Notes: generated by a model from the letters alone, not told the origin. A stretch of 41,609 bases of DNA from an uncultured Bacteroidota bacterium (GCA_937864815.1 CALMJY010000345.1:1-41609), one strand, 5' to 3'. Numbered from the stretch's first letter, positions 22,883 through 30,934 are shown. Numbers and translations: made by a program.

Positions 22883-25732
22883 TTATGACTCAATCTCCTC
22901 ATCATTCCAGACTTTCGTAAGGTATCCCACTGATGGCAGGGTATGTAATTCTTCCAGCAGATGGTAAGATCTGGGATTTTCAAATAACTGTGATACTTTA
23001 CTCTCCTTGTCTTTCAGGTTCCCGAATACAATTGCACCGGAAGGACAAGCCTGCATACAGGCAGTTTTTATTTCAAAATCCTTCAAAGTCCTGTTTTCCA
23101 GCTTGGCCTGTAACTTCTTCTCCTGAATTCTCTGAACGCAGAAAGAACATTTTTCCACTACCCCCCTTTCTCTTACAGTCACATCAGGATTTAATACCAT
23201 CTTACCTAGATCTGAGACTGTATTGAAATCAAACGCCTTATTGTTGGTATACCTGAACCAGTTGAACCGTCTGACTTTATAGGGACAGTTATTTATACAA
23301 TATTTTGTGCCTATACAGCGATTGTAGCTCATCTGGTTCAGTCCTTCGCTGCTGTGATTTGTAGCCGAAACCGGGCATACGTTTTCGCAGGGGGCATTAT
23401 CACAATGCTGACAGGTAAGAGGCTGGAAATAGACCTTAGGATCATCAGGAGTATCAGAATAGTATCTGTCAATTTTTATCCAGTGCATAATCCTTCTCTT
23501 CCTTACCTCTTCTTTTCCTACAACAGGAATATTATTTTCTGCCTGGCATGCAATTACACAAGAATTGCAGCCGACACATGCATTAAGGTCGATTGAAAGG
23601 CCCCAGTGAAATCCGTCATAGTTTACCTCCGGATAAAGTGTCCGGTGTTTTGATTCATACTCCTCATGAAGCTCATTTCCGGATGAAGGATTATTCCTGT
23701 ATTTGCTTAGTACCGTTTCTCTGACAATAGGCCTCCCTTCCATAGAATTATGAACCTGTGTAAGCGCCAGTTCGCTTTGCTTATTTGTATTTTCAAGCGT
23801 GTCTGTAACGAATCCATAATTCCGGGTTCCTCCCTTAAATTCAATAAATGGATATACATTCAATCCGATATTATTGCCAACAGGTCCGGAATTAGTATGA
23901 CCATAACCAAGAGCTACCGAAAGAGTCCCCTCAGCCTGTCCCGGCTGAATGAATGCCGGAAGTACAAGATTATCTCCGATTTTAATTAATTGCCCTGTGA
24001 TTATATTTAATCTTTCTGCATCAGAAGGTGAAATGGCTGCAACATTATCCCAGCAATGACGGGAAACAGGATCAGGCAACTCCATCAGCCAGGGATTATT
24101 TACATGCATTCCGGTTCCAAGGGAAACACTCTCATAAATTACAACTTCAAATCCATCGGTCTTTACACTATCTGAAGAATTAATGATCCGGGAAAGCAAT
24201 TCAGAATTTATTGATAATGTTTTCTTTTCGGCAATATTGTAATCAAAAACCCCTTTACCAAGGCTTGTATCCCAGAATTTGCTGAATACTGAAAATCCTG
24301 ATCCCGTAAAATATTCCTTTTCCCAGTTCGCCATAAGATAATCATGCCATGAAACCATATTGCCTGACCATTTCAGCAATGAATCCTGGAAAGATCTTGT
24401 ATCAAAAAGCGGATTAATACATGGTTGACCCAGACTCAGCTGACCAGGTATAATCTCTGCATCATTCCATGATTCCAGATAATGATTAACAGGACATTCA
24501 TATTTTGCCTTTCCAACGGTTTCATTCAAAGAACATGACATATTTACCGTGAGACCTGCCTTTCCTAATCCTGAAAGAAATTTATCTGAAGCCGGATAAT
24601 CATATAAAGGATTTATGTTGTACATAAGAAGGGCATTAACCTTGCCTGAATCAAGATCATTTACCAGTTCTTCAATCTTATTGTCAATGCCTGCTGCAAT
24701 GTTAATATGCCTGTTCAGGTCGATGCAGTCGGTATAATTGCCCAATAAAAAATTAATTCCATTAACTATTATCTGAATTTCAACATTGTTTGTTCCCGAA
24801 ACAACTATTGATTTTCCTCTGGAGGCTATAAGGTTATCAGCAAGTTCTGACAGGTTAACTCTTCCTGATATACCCGTGAATTCTGAACCATTGATTCCAG
24901 CTTCAATCCTGTTATATAATTCTATAAGAATTTGTTTTTCCTCAGAAGGTCTTATTTTGATCCTTTTATCGGCATTGCTTCCTGTAAGAGTCATTCCTGA
25001 TTCAAAGTGAACATGCCGGAGCATACCCTTTTCCCTGTTTTCCGGTTTTCTCCCGGAGGTATATTTTGGAATAAAATGGACCGGTGATATCCATGTTCCA
25101 AGAAAGTCAGCATTAAGTGAAACAAGAAATCCGGCATTGTTGAAATGATAATCCGGAATTACTGATTTTCCGAAGCACTGTAAATTTGCCTCAAGAATCG
25201 CAGAGTAAGAGAATGCATCATATTGTACCCACCTGAACTTATTGAAACGAGCCCCGAATTCATTAATAAGTTTAATTGTTGTGGGGGAAATTATTGTTGA
25301 ACTCAGGAGCACTATTTCACCCGCCTCAGAGTTTATTTCAGATAGTTTCTTAATTATCTGGTCGTCAACAGATGTCCAGGATGCCTGAATATTATCAATC
25401 GTCGGATATTTCAGGCGTGCATCATCATACAGGCTCAAAACAGATGCCTGCACTCTTGCCGTAGTTCCCTCCTTATTAAATAATGAAAGGGCATTACCTT
25501 CAATTTTTATTGGCCGGCCGTCACGGGTTTTAACAAGAATCGACGAATATTCATGGCCGTCAAAATAGCTTGTTGAATAAAATAAAGATTTGCCCGGTGT
25601 AATTTCCGGAGGTTGAATAACATATGGTATGGCATTCTGCACTGGTCTTTTGCAACTTGCGGCAATTGCAGCAGAGGATATGGTGAACCCGAATAATTTC
25701 AGGAAATCACGCCTGGAGCTTGATTTTTTCAT
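22883..25732 (-). CDS. actB: Alternative complex III subunit ActB (TAT-exported iron-sulfur protein)
   Basis: This is a 949-residue fusion. An N-terminal twin-arginine signal (SRRDFLKLFGF, Arg7-Arg8) precedes a domain related to molybdopterin oxidoreductases (about 45-690). The C-terminal ferredoxin domain (about 710-935) begins at Cys719 (CVGCNSC) and continues with CQHCDNAPCENVCP, CINNCP and EKCSFC..ACMQACP. This provides the cysteines for three [4Fe-4S] and one [3Fe-4S] cluster. In known ACIII the first domain has lost the molybdenum cofactor, so it is structural, and electrons pass from the quinol site through the clusters toward ActA. The start at 25732 puts the twin arginines at the right depth; an upstream frame to 25783 would overlap actA. 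Confidence 0.95.
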   Translation of the reverse strand: MKKSSSRRDFLKLFGFTISSAAIAASCKRPVQNAIPYVIQPPEITPGKSLFYSTSYFDGHEYSSILVKTRDGRPIKIEGNALSLFNKEGTTARVQASVLSLYDDARLKYPTIDNIQASWTSVDDQIIKKLSEINSEAGEIVLLSSTIISPTTIKLINEFGARFNKFRWVQYDAFSYSAILEANLQCFGKSVIPDYHFNNAGFLVSLNADFLGTWISPVHFIPKYTSGRKPENREKGMLRHVHFESGMTLTGSNADKRIKIRPSEEKQILIELYNRIEAGINGSEFTGISGRVNLSELADNLIASRGKSIVVSGTNNVEIQIIVNGINFLLGNYTDCIDLNRHINIAAGIDNKIEELVNDLDSGKVNALLMYNINPLYDYPASDKFLSGLGKAGLTVNMSCSLNETVGKAKYECPVNHYLESWNDAEIIPGQLSLGQPCINPLFDTRSFQDSLLKWSGNMVSWHDYLMANWEKEYFTGSGFSVFSKFWDTSLGKGVFDYNIAEKKTLSINSELLSRIINSSDSVKTDGFEVVIYESVSLGTGMHVNNPWLMELPDPVSRHCWDNVAAISPSDAERLNIITGQLIKIGDNLVLPAFIQPGQAEGTLSVALGYGHTNSGPVGNNIGLNVYPFIEFKGGTRNYGFVTDTLENTNKQSELALTQVHNSMEGRPIVRETVLSKYRNNPSSGNELHEEYESKHRTLYPEVNYDGFHWGLSIDLNACVGCNSCVIACQAENNIPVVGKEEVRKRRIMHWIKIDRYYSDTPDDPKVYFQPLTCQHCDNAPCENVCPVSATNHSSEGLNQMSYNRCIGTKYCINNCPYKVRRFNWFRYTNNKAFDFNTVSDLGKMVLNPDVTVRERGVVEKCSFCVQRIQEKKLQAKLENRTLKDFEIKTACMQACPSGAIVFGNLKDKESKVSQLFENPRSYHLLEELHTLPSVGYLTKVWNDEEIES

Positions 25733-25761
25733 AACAAACTTCTTATTTCGAAAATCTGCTG

Positions 25762-26913
25762 TTAATAATGACATTTCATACATTCAGTTCCCCCGATTTT
25801 CTCCACGGTAACACTGTCCGTCTTTCCATTTCTTATCATATCAGCCAGCTCTTTATAATCTGAATAAAACTGATTGTTTTTAAAGTTCACATTCTTTGTA
25901 CGGTGGCATTCAATACACCATCCCATAGTCAATTTCTGATTTAATCTGATCCTGTCCATTTCTTCAACTGGTCCATGGCATTCCTGGCAGCTTAATCCTC
26001 CTGCTTCCACATGCTGCGCATGACTGAAGAATACATGATCCTGAAGATTATATACTTTGATCCATTTGATTGGAATCTTCTCTTCATAATTACCAACCAC
26101 CTTGGCTATCTCAAACATACCGGAACGATTCCCGTTACGTACCACAATATGGCAATTCATACAAATGTTTTCAGAAGGAAATCCGGCTGATTTGCTATGA
26201 TGGGCAAAACTGTGACAATAAATACAATCTGTTTCGTTTTGTCCTGCATGGACTGCATGAGAGAATTTTATCGGTTGATCCGGCTCATAGTCCGGCGAAT
26301 GCCCGATTGAAAGAGCACCAACTACAAGAGAGTTGGTTATAAAAATTCCGGTTCCGGTAAGTATAAGTAAATGGATCCATTTTCTCTTTAATTTTTTACT
26401 TATAATAAGATCCGTAACTGATATAAGAAATATTATCGAAGCAACTATAAATAAAAAAAGATTGGTTACAACAGGTTTGTTTTGTTTAAGCCCTGTCACT
26501 GCAAGTTTATCCATATAGGCCTTGATGAGCACTATGTCTTCGGAAGAGTACTTGAAATTATTGTGCACTTCAGCCATTTTTTCACCAGCAGGTTTTAATA
26601 ATACCCTGCTTAAATCGCCTGCACTTTTCCCTGAGTATTTACGGGAGATTTCTACAGCATCCGGATTCCAGTTCAGCTCGTCTGAAACAATTGTATTATG
26701 ACATGAAGCACAGCTTTCTGTTCCCTTATCTTTTGAGACCAGACCATAGAAAAGTCTTTCTCCTCTTATAAGTTCTTCTGCCTTAAAAACAGTACGAATG
26801 TTTGATACAGTATCACTTTTCAGTATATCATTAGAGCGGACATGACTATTAAAGGAAAACAACAGAATTAAAAACAAAAAGAGAACTTTATTTAAGGGAA
26901 CATAATGGTTCAT
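25762..26913 (-). CDS. actA: Alternative complex III subunit ActA (multiheme cytochrome c)
   Basis: This 383-residue cytochrome carries six CxxCH sites, at 68-72, 230-234, 251-255, 309-313, 333-337 and 378-382. After a signal-like start, the first motif lies in a separate monoheme cytochrome c-like domain (about 45-140). Two membrane helices follow (about 151-171 and 180-202), and then five motifs match the pentaheme ActA domain of described complexes. The last heme motif sits at the very C-terminus, ending in CHY. ActA takes electrons from the ActB clusters and relays them to ActE. It is the first gene of the operon and has a promoter-like, FNR-box-containing region upstream. The extra N-terminal heme domain is the unusual feature. 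Confidence 0.95.
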   Translation of the reverse strand: MNHYVPLNKVLFLFLILLFSFNSHVRSNDILKSDTVSNIRTVFKAEELIRGERLFYGLVSKDKGTESCASCHNTIVSDELNWNPDAVEISRKYSGKSAGDLSRVLLKPAGEKMAEVHNNFKYSSEDIVLIKAYMDKLAVTGLKQNKPVVTNLFLFIVASIIFLISVTDLIISKKLKRKWIHLLILTGTGIFITNSLVVGALSIGHSPDYEPDQPIKFSHAVHAGQNETDCIYCHSFAHHSKSAGFPSENICMNCHIVVRNGNRSGMFEIAKVVGNYEEKIPIKWIKVYNLQDHVFFSHAQHVEAGGLSCQECHGPVEEMDRIRLNQKLTMGWCIECHRTKNVNFKNNQFYSDYKELADMIRNGKTDSVTVEKIGGTECMKCHY

Positions 26914-26981
26914 GAATAGCGGATTATAAAATTATTTAATTAATCGTCAGTATTATGCAACCAATTTCAGTTTATCTCTGT

Positions 26982-27005
26982 CAAAAATAAAAAAAGACAA
27001 ATATA
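26982..27005 (-). promoter_or_regulatory. Two candidate -7 elements for the actABCDEF operon
   Basis: On the minus strand TATTTTTG (26982-26989) and TATATTTG (26998-27005) both match TAnnTTTG. Start sites would be near 26976 or 26992, giving leaders of about 60-80 nt before actA. Either would place the FNR-like palindrome roughly 55-75 nt upstream of the start, where an activator could bind. Confidence 0.4.
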
Positions 27006-27042
27006 AACTATCCATTAAAGCTAAATTTATTTTACTAAGCTA

Positions 27043-27054
27043 TGATTTAAATCA
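27043..27054. promoter_or_regulatory. FNR/CRP-family-like operator upstream of actA
   Basis: TGATTTAAATCA is a perfect 12-bp palindrome. With its flanks (ATGAT-TTAA-ATCAA) it differs from the FNR consensus TTGAT-N4-ATCAA at one position. Its centre is 135 nt upstream of the actA start and about 253 nt upstream of the divergent lipoprotein start. FNR/CRP proteins in Bacteroidota use similar sites, so oxygen or redox control of ACIII is a reasonable inference. No CRP/FNR gene is in the window. Confidence 0.45.
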
Positions 27055-27115
27055 AAAATATCAATGATCAATAATATGATTTATAACAGACCTCAACAAA
27101 TTCATTTAAATCAGG

Positions 27116-27132
27116 CAGGACAAAATGTCCTG
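27116..27132. other. Small perfect hairpin in the actA/lipoprotein intergenic region
   Basis: CAGGACA (27116-27122), loop AAA, TGTCCTG (27126-27132) form a 7-bp stem, followed a few bases later by six T residues (27140-27145 region). The distance between stem and T-run makes it a poor terminator; it could be an operator or part of a small RNA. Confidence 0.3.
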
Positions 27133-27231
27133 ACAGGGTTTTTTCGATAAATTAACTGACGAATAAAGTCACAATTTTGACGAATGCTTTGAATAAGGTA
27201 TAAAAATTCAGCTATTATTTTTCGAGTTTTG

Positions 27232-27239
27232 TATCTTTG
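27232..27239 (+). promoter_or_regulatory. Putative -7 element for the lipoprotein gene at 27302
   Basis: TATCTTTG is a precise match to TAnnTTTG. A start near 27246 would leave a leader of about 55 nt. No convincing -33 TTTG at the usual distance. Confidence 0.5.
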
Positions 27240-27301
27240 TATCAGATTAAAACAATAAAAAATGCAATTTTTCGTTAAGTTTCTATCTTAAAAATATGAC
27301 C

Positions 27302-28117
27302 ATGAAAAAGTTTCTTTCTCTGATTCTGGCTCTCATTCTGATTTCAGGATCTTTCAGCGGATGCAAAAAAGATAAGGGAGATCCTCCTACTCTGCCGCCT
27401 GCAGAGTCGATGCTGATTGACTTCAGCAATTTTATGAGTACTTCCAAAACCGCTGATCTCGGGTTTCAAAACAAGGGTACAGAAAACCTTAACTGGGAAA
27501 CCGTAGCCCTTATTGTTGGAACATGGAGAACAATCATTGCAGTAACTCTTGCAATTCCTGTAGCCTCATTTAAGGTTGCCGTTGACCAGGATCCGGTTTA
27601 CCTCTCCGAGAAAAAATGGGAATGGAGCTATAATGTAAGTGCGGCCGGGGTAACCTATAAGGCACGACTTACCGGAGAAATAGGAGCTTCCGATATTAAG
27701 TGGGAAATGTATATCTCAAGAGAAACAGCCCCTGCATTTGCCGAATTCAAGTGGTTTGAGGGAACCTCAAAGCTTGACGGAACAGGCGGTAAGTGGTTAT
27801 TGGCTGAAAGCAACACTGTTACTTCACCCATCCTTCAGATTGACTGGACAAAATCAGGAACAGATATTGGTACAATTAAGTATACCTATCTTAAAACAGG
27901 AAGCAGCAATGGTGCATATATCGAATATGGCCTTACAAATAATGCGTTGAATGCATTTTTTAATATTCATTATTACAATACATCATTGGTTAAGTTCTCT
28001 GATGTGAACGTCGAGTGGAGTACCTCGGCTAAAAACGGAAGAATAAAAAGCTCCGATTATCTTGACGGACAGTGGAAATGCTGGGACGCAAACAAGATTA
28101 ATGTTACATGCCCTTAA
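27302..28117 (+). CDS. Hypothetical lipoprotein
   Basis: I do not recognise a family. The 271-residue product starts MKKFLSLILALILISGSFSGCKK, a typical signal peptide with lipobox SFSGC (Cys22 from ATG 27302; an ATG two codons earlier is equally possible). The mature part is rich in Trp, Tyr, Thr and Gly, with alternating hydrophobic patterns such as KWEWSYNVSAAGVTYKARLTGE and IKWEMYISRE, suggesting a mainly beta-sheet fold. It has no obvious catalytic motif. Two cysteines near the C-terminus (CWDANKINVTC) could form a disulfide. It has its own promoter and a good terminator, so it is a single-gene unit, divergent from the ACIII operon across a shared regulatory region. Confidence 0.75.
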   Translation: MKKFLSLILALILISGSFSGCKKDKGDPPTLPPAESMLIDFSNFMSTSKTADLGFQNKGTENLNWETVALIVGTWRTIIAVTLAIPVASFKVAVDQDPVYLSEKKWEWSYNVSAAGVTYKARLTGEIGASDIKWEMYISRETAPAFAEFKWFEGTSKLDGTGGKWLLAESNTVTSPILQIDWTKSGTDIGTIKYTYLKTGSSNGAYIEYGLTNNALNAFFNIHYYNTSLVKFSDVNVEWSTSAKNGRIKSSDYLDGQWKCWDANKINVTCP

Positions 28118-28137
28118 CTCTAAAAATATATAAAGAG

Positions 28138-28164
28138 AAATCCCGGAAAATCCCGGGATTTTTT
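28138..28164 (+). terminator. Rho-independent terminator after the lipoprotein gene
   Basis: AAATCCCGG (28138-28146) and CCGGGATTT (28153-28161) form a 9-bp stem around a 6-nt loop, ending in a run of six T (28159-28164). It starts 20 nt after the stop codon at 28117. It overlaps the stop codon of the convergent gene at 28163. Confidence 0.85.
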
Positions 28165-28831
28165 ATTTCCTGTCTGCAATCTCATGCAGCTGATCTGATT
28201 CAAAAATTCCTTTCCCCTTGTATTCAGAAAGAATTCTGATCATCGATTTTGCAACATCCCTTCCTTCAATAGCCCTGTACTTTTTGAATTTTCCAAAAAG
28301 AAATATCCCAAACACTTTCATAAAAACCTTAGCTGCTGATTCTCCAAACCTTTCTTCGCTTCTCTCCCCCAGAAGCAGGGATGGCCTTACAATTGCCAGT
28401 GTTTCAAAATCAAGGTTCAGAAAACCATTTTCCATTTCTCCCTTGATCCTAAGATAATAATTTGATGATGAAGAAGCTGCTCCGATGGAGGATACAACTG
28501 CAACCCGTTTAATTCCGTTTTTGAAGGCATATTCCGCCAGAAGGACAGGCAGATCGCGATCGATCTTTTCCATTTTCTGAATCGATCCTGCTTTTTTTAT
28601 TGTAGTGCCAAGACATATATACAAATCATCCCCTTTGATCTCGCCTGAAAAGATTTCGGGATGTTCAAAATCAACTACAAGGTTTTCAATTACCGGGAGG
28701 TCTTTGTAACCGGTATATTTCCTGCTGAATAATACAATCTTCTCATATTGACCGGATTTGCAAAGCTCTTCTGTAAGTGCTTTGCCAATTAATCCTGTTC
28801 CGCCAAATAATATAGCTGTCCTTAAAGTCAT
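28163..28831 (-). CDS. NAD(P)-binding oxidoreductase (TIP30/HTATIP2-like short-chain fold)
   Basis: This 222-residue Rossmann-fold protein opens with the dinucleotide-binding motif ILFGGTGLIGKAL (about residues 7-19). Further support is LYICLGTTIKKAG at the end of the fourth strand, VAVVSSIGAASSSSNYY followed by LRIKGEMEN (a YxxxK-like Y and K region), and LAIVRPSLLLGER. This set resembles atypical short-chain dehydrogenases of the HTATIP2/YbjT type, many of which bind NADPH without a known substrate. It is convergent with the upstream lipoprotein and shares its terminator region, and it is divergent from lspA. No substrate can be proposed. Confidence 0.8.
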   Translation of the reverse strand: MTLRTAILFGGTGLIGKALTEELCKSGQYEKIVLFSRKYTGYKDLPVIENLVVDFEHPEIFSGEIKGDDLYICLGTTIKKAGSIQKMEKIDRDLPVLLAEYAFKNGIKRVAVVSSIGAASSSSNYYLRIKGEMENGFLNLDFETLAIVRPSLLLGERSEERFGESAAKVFMKVFGIFLFGKFKKYRAIEGRDVAKSMIRILSEYKGKGIFESDQLHEIADRK

Positions 28832-28955
28832 TTTATACCTGATTATTTACAGGTAAATTAGTAAAATAGTAATCTGGTAATCTCAATTCTTTAAATATAT
28901 GCATATCTCTGATCTTTTTTTTATTATTTTTCGCCCCTGAATTTATCAAAAAGAG

Positions 28956-29567
28956 ATGATGTCACCCAGAAAAAAAGCAGTTTTGTTTATATTCCTGATT
29001 CTTATTGCAGATCAGATCCTCAAGATTTGGATTAAAACTAATCTTGTTATCGGTGAGGAGATCAGGCTTTTCGGTGATTGGGGACTTATTCACTTCATCG
29101 AAAATAACGGGATGGCTTTTGGGATGGAAATGGGAGGAAAAACAGGAAAGTTTATTTTAAGCATGTTCAGGATAATTGCAATCTTTGGAATTGGCTGGTT
29201 TCTAAACTCTCTCATTGTTAAAAAGGCCAATACCGGGCTTATTCTAGCTGTCAGTTCTATTATGGCTGGCGCTATAGGTAATATTATAGATAGTGCCTTC
29301 TATGGAATGATTTTCAGCGAAAGCTATACACAGCCTGCAATATTGTTCCCTCCCGGCGGAGGTTATTCATCATTTCTGCACGGAAGGGTTGTGGATATGT
29401 TCTATTTTCCGGTTATTGATACTAACTGGCCCGACTGGTCACCAATTAATGCGGGTGAATCACTTGTGTTTTTCAGACCTGTCTTCAACATCGCAGATTC
29501 CGCAATTACGTGTGGCGTTCTCTCAATTCTTCTTTTTCAGAAGAGGATGTTCAGAGATTTGTCTTGA
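28956..29567 (+). CDS. lspA: Signal peptidase II (lipoprotein signal peptidase)
   Basis: LspA cleaves prolipoprotein signal peptides just before the diacylglyceryl-cysteine in the inner membrane. The conserved blocks are ADQILKIWIK (19-28), IENNGMAFGM (48-57), AGAIGNIIDSAF and the two catalytic aspartates, Asp147 in GRVVDMFYFP and Asp181 in FNIADSAI. Length is 203, longer than the roughly 165 residues of E. coli because of an inserted loop (about 118-140) and another between the catalytic blocks, as is common in Bacteroidota. A second ATG directly follows the first. The many lipoproteins in this window (at 379, 13072, 20343, 27302 and 30458) are its expected substrates. Confidence 0.95.
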   Translation: MMSPRKKAVLFIFLILIADQILKIWIKTNLVIGEEIRLFGDWGLIHFIENNGMAFGMEMGGKTGKFILSMFRIIAIFGIGWFLNSLIVKKANTGLILAVSSIMAGAIGNIIDSAFYGMIFSESYTQPAILFPPGGGYSSFLHGRVVDMFYFPVIDTNWPDWSPINAGESLVFFRPVFNIADSAITCGVLSILLFQKRMFRDLS

Positions 29568-29591
29568 ATAGAAAATTCTATTTATCCCGGC

Positions 29592-29891
29592 TTATTTTTC
29601 ACAACAGTTGCTGATGCACTTTAATACTGTCTTAAGATTATCATGCTTAAGGTAGTACCAGGTATTTTTCCCTTCCCGTTTTGAACTGAGTACGCCCCTG
29701 TCCTTTAATATGCCTAAATGATGTGATGTAGTTGATTGCTCCAGTCCAAGCTGTGTATGTATTTCCGTTACGGTTTTTCTTTGTCCGTCCTCAAGACACC
29801 CTACAATCAATATCCTTACCGGATGAGCAATTGCTTTAAGCATGTTTGCTGCACTAACTAGATTTTCTGGTGTCAGCTCCCTAAATTCCAT
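29592..29891 (-). CDS. ArsR-family winged-helix transcriptional regulator
   Basis: This 99-residue helix-turn-helix protein has the ArsR/SmtB layout. ANMLKAIAHPVRILIVGCL forms the first helices, then the recognition region EQSTTSHHLGILKDRGVLSS (about 50-69), then the wing REGKNTWYYLKH. It lacks the ELCVCDL metal motif of classic ArsR. It has Cys37 and a cysteine-rich C-terminus (LKCISNCCEK), which could sense metals or thiol oxidation. It lies 24 nt from the lspA stop, convergent, and has no obvious target gene next to it; upstream on the same strand are the GNAT and lipoprotein genes. What it senses is unknown. Confidence 0.88.
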   Translation of the reverse strand: MEFRELTPENLVSAANMLKAIAHPVRILIVGCLEDGQRKTVTEIHTQLGLEQSTTSHHLGILKDRGVLSSKREGKNTWYYLKHDNLKTVLKCISNCCEK

Positions 29892-29948
29892 ATCGTTACA
29901 ATTTGGAGCAAATATATGTAAATATGTTGATATGTGAAGATTTTACAA

Positions 29949-30413
29949 TTAAAGATTAAATTTCAGAATACCGTCCCTGTCATATGTACAGTTTAACCAG
30001 TTGTTACTGATTTCGGCTCCTCCCTTCCTGTAGAATTCAATGGCAGAGGCGTTCCAGTCAAGTACCTGCCACCTTACTCTCTTGCAATTCTCATTTAATG
30101 CAATTTCAAATATCTTTCTCAGGAGCTTAGTCCCTATTTTGTATCTCCTGTATTGCTCTTTTACATAAATATCTTCCAGATAAAGTGATTTGCCAACCCA
30201 AGTATAATATGCAAAGAAATATATAGCCATTCCCACTATCTCATGGTTTTCGGTCTCAGCCACAAAACACCGGAAATGATCCTTTTCTTCCTTCATTAAA
30301 TCAACTGAATTTGTAACCTTGTCAGGTTCCCTTTCATAAGATGCCAGTTCTTTAATAAGTAAAAGCACCTCAGGAAAATCACTTTCAGTTGCTTTTCTGA
30401 TAGTAATAATCAT
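29949..30413 (-). CDS. GNAT-family N-acetyltransferase (SSAT-like)
   Basis: This 154-residue acetyltransferase uses acetyl-CoA. Motif A, the pyrophosphate-binding loop, reads VKEQYRRYKIGTKLL. Several blocks are characteristic of the spermidine/spermine and thialysine N-acetyltransferase group: ELASYEREPDKV near residues 23-34, YFFAYYTWVGKSLYLEDIYV around 65-84, and QVLDWNASAIEFYRKGGA near 115-132. A polyamine or amino-acid-like amine substrate is therefore plausible, but GNAT substrates are hard to predict. It sits between the ArsR gene (57 nt) and a lipoprotein gene (44 nt), all on the minus strand. Confidence 0.88.
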   Translation of the reverse strand: MIITIRKATESDFPEVLLLIKELASYEREPDKVTNSVDLMKEEKDHFRCFVAETENHEIVGMAIYFFAYYTWVGKSLYLEDIYVKEQYRRYKIGTKLLRKIFEIALNENCKRVRWQVLDWNASAIEFYRKGGAEISNNWLNCTYDRDGILKFNL

Positions 30414-30457
30414 ACGATCAATTCTTAATCAACAGTCTCAGAATACTTTGAATTACC

Positions 30458-30934
30458 TTATTTAATTACCAGAATATAGTCCTCTGATTCAACTCCGTTA
30501 TCCCTCCACATTCTGACATGTTCAAGCAGGTTTCTCTGATAGAACCATGCCTCCTTATCTGAAAATGGATTCCTTTCAAAATTAACCACTCCCTTTGGTG
30601 ATAATTTCAGGATTTTCCCGGAGGCCTTTTTAATCCAGATGCTGTCAAAAACTCTTGTTGCAAGGATATGTGGTTGCATTTCCACAGTGTCGGTAGAGAA
30701 AAGCTCAGTACCAAGCTTAGTATCAGGAATAAAGGAAGTGTCTTTATAAATTGTATGCATATCTGAATAAGAGTATTTGCCATATCTTACATACTTGCTT
30801 CTCGGAAAAAGCTTTACTGTCATTGAACTGTCTGTCTCGTTTTTAATGAGAATCCGCATCTGGTTAACAGTATATCCTTCTTTGCACGAGAACAGAGCCA
30901 GAAGCACAAGAACAAAAACAATCAATTGTTTCAT
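30458..30934 (-). CDS. Small hypothetical lipoprotein
   Basis: I do not recognise a family. The 158-residue product has a signal peptide with lipobox ALFSC (Cys17). The mature region starts with IRILIKNETDSSMTVKLFP-like alternation (MRILIKNETDSSMTVKLF), suggesting a beta-sandwich, and ends YILVIK. The pattern of a lipoprotein with an NETDSSMTVKL strand resembles uncharacterised Bacteroidota envelope proteins. It is in line with GNAT and PhzF genes but has 44 and 84 nt gaps, so cotranscription is uncertain. Confidence 0.7.
   Translation of the reverse strand: MKQLIVFVLVLLALFSCKEGYTVNQMRILIKNETDSSMTVKLFPRSKYVRYGKYSYSDMHTIYKDTSFIPDTKLGTELFSTDTVEMQPHILATRVFDSIWIKKASGKILKLSPKGVVNFERNPFSDKEAWFYQRNLLEHVRMWRDNGVESEDYILVIK

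Larger units (their letters stand above)
26914..27301. other. 388-nt regulatory region between actA and the divergent lipoprotein
   Basis: This AT-rich stretch has no gene. It holds two -7 candidates facing actA (26982-26989 and 26998-27005), an FNR/CRP-like palindrome (27043-27054), a small hairpin (27116-27132) and a -7 element facing the lipoprotein (27232-27239). The remaining sequence shows no strong repeat or reading frame. Confidence 0.6.

Noticed and set aside
22883-25732. ActB as a genuine molybdenum enzyme needing the nearby moaDE
   Set aside because: Operon context and the N-terminal layout place it in the ACIII ActB family, in which the molybdopterin-like domain carries no cofactor.
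28836-28855. TACCTG/CAGGTA inverted repeat upstream of the NAD(P)-binding gene
   Set aside because: A 6-bp stem with an 8-nt loop in AT-rich sequence is too short to claim as an operator.
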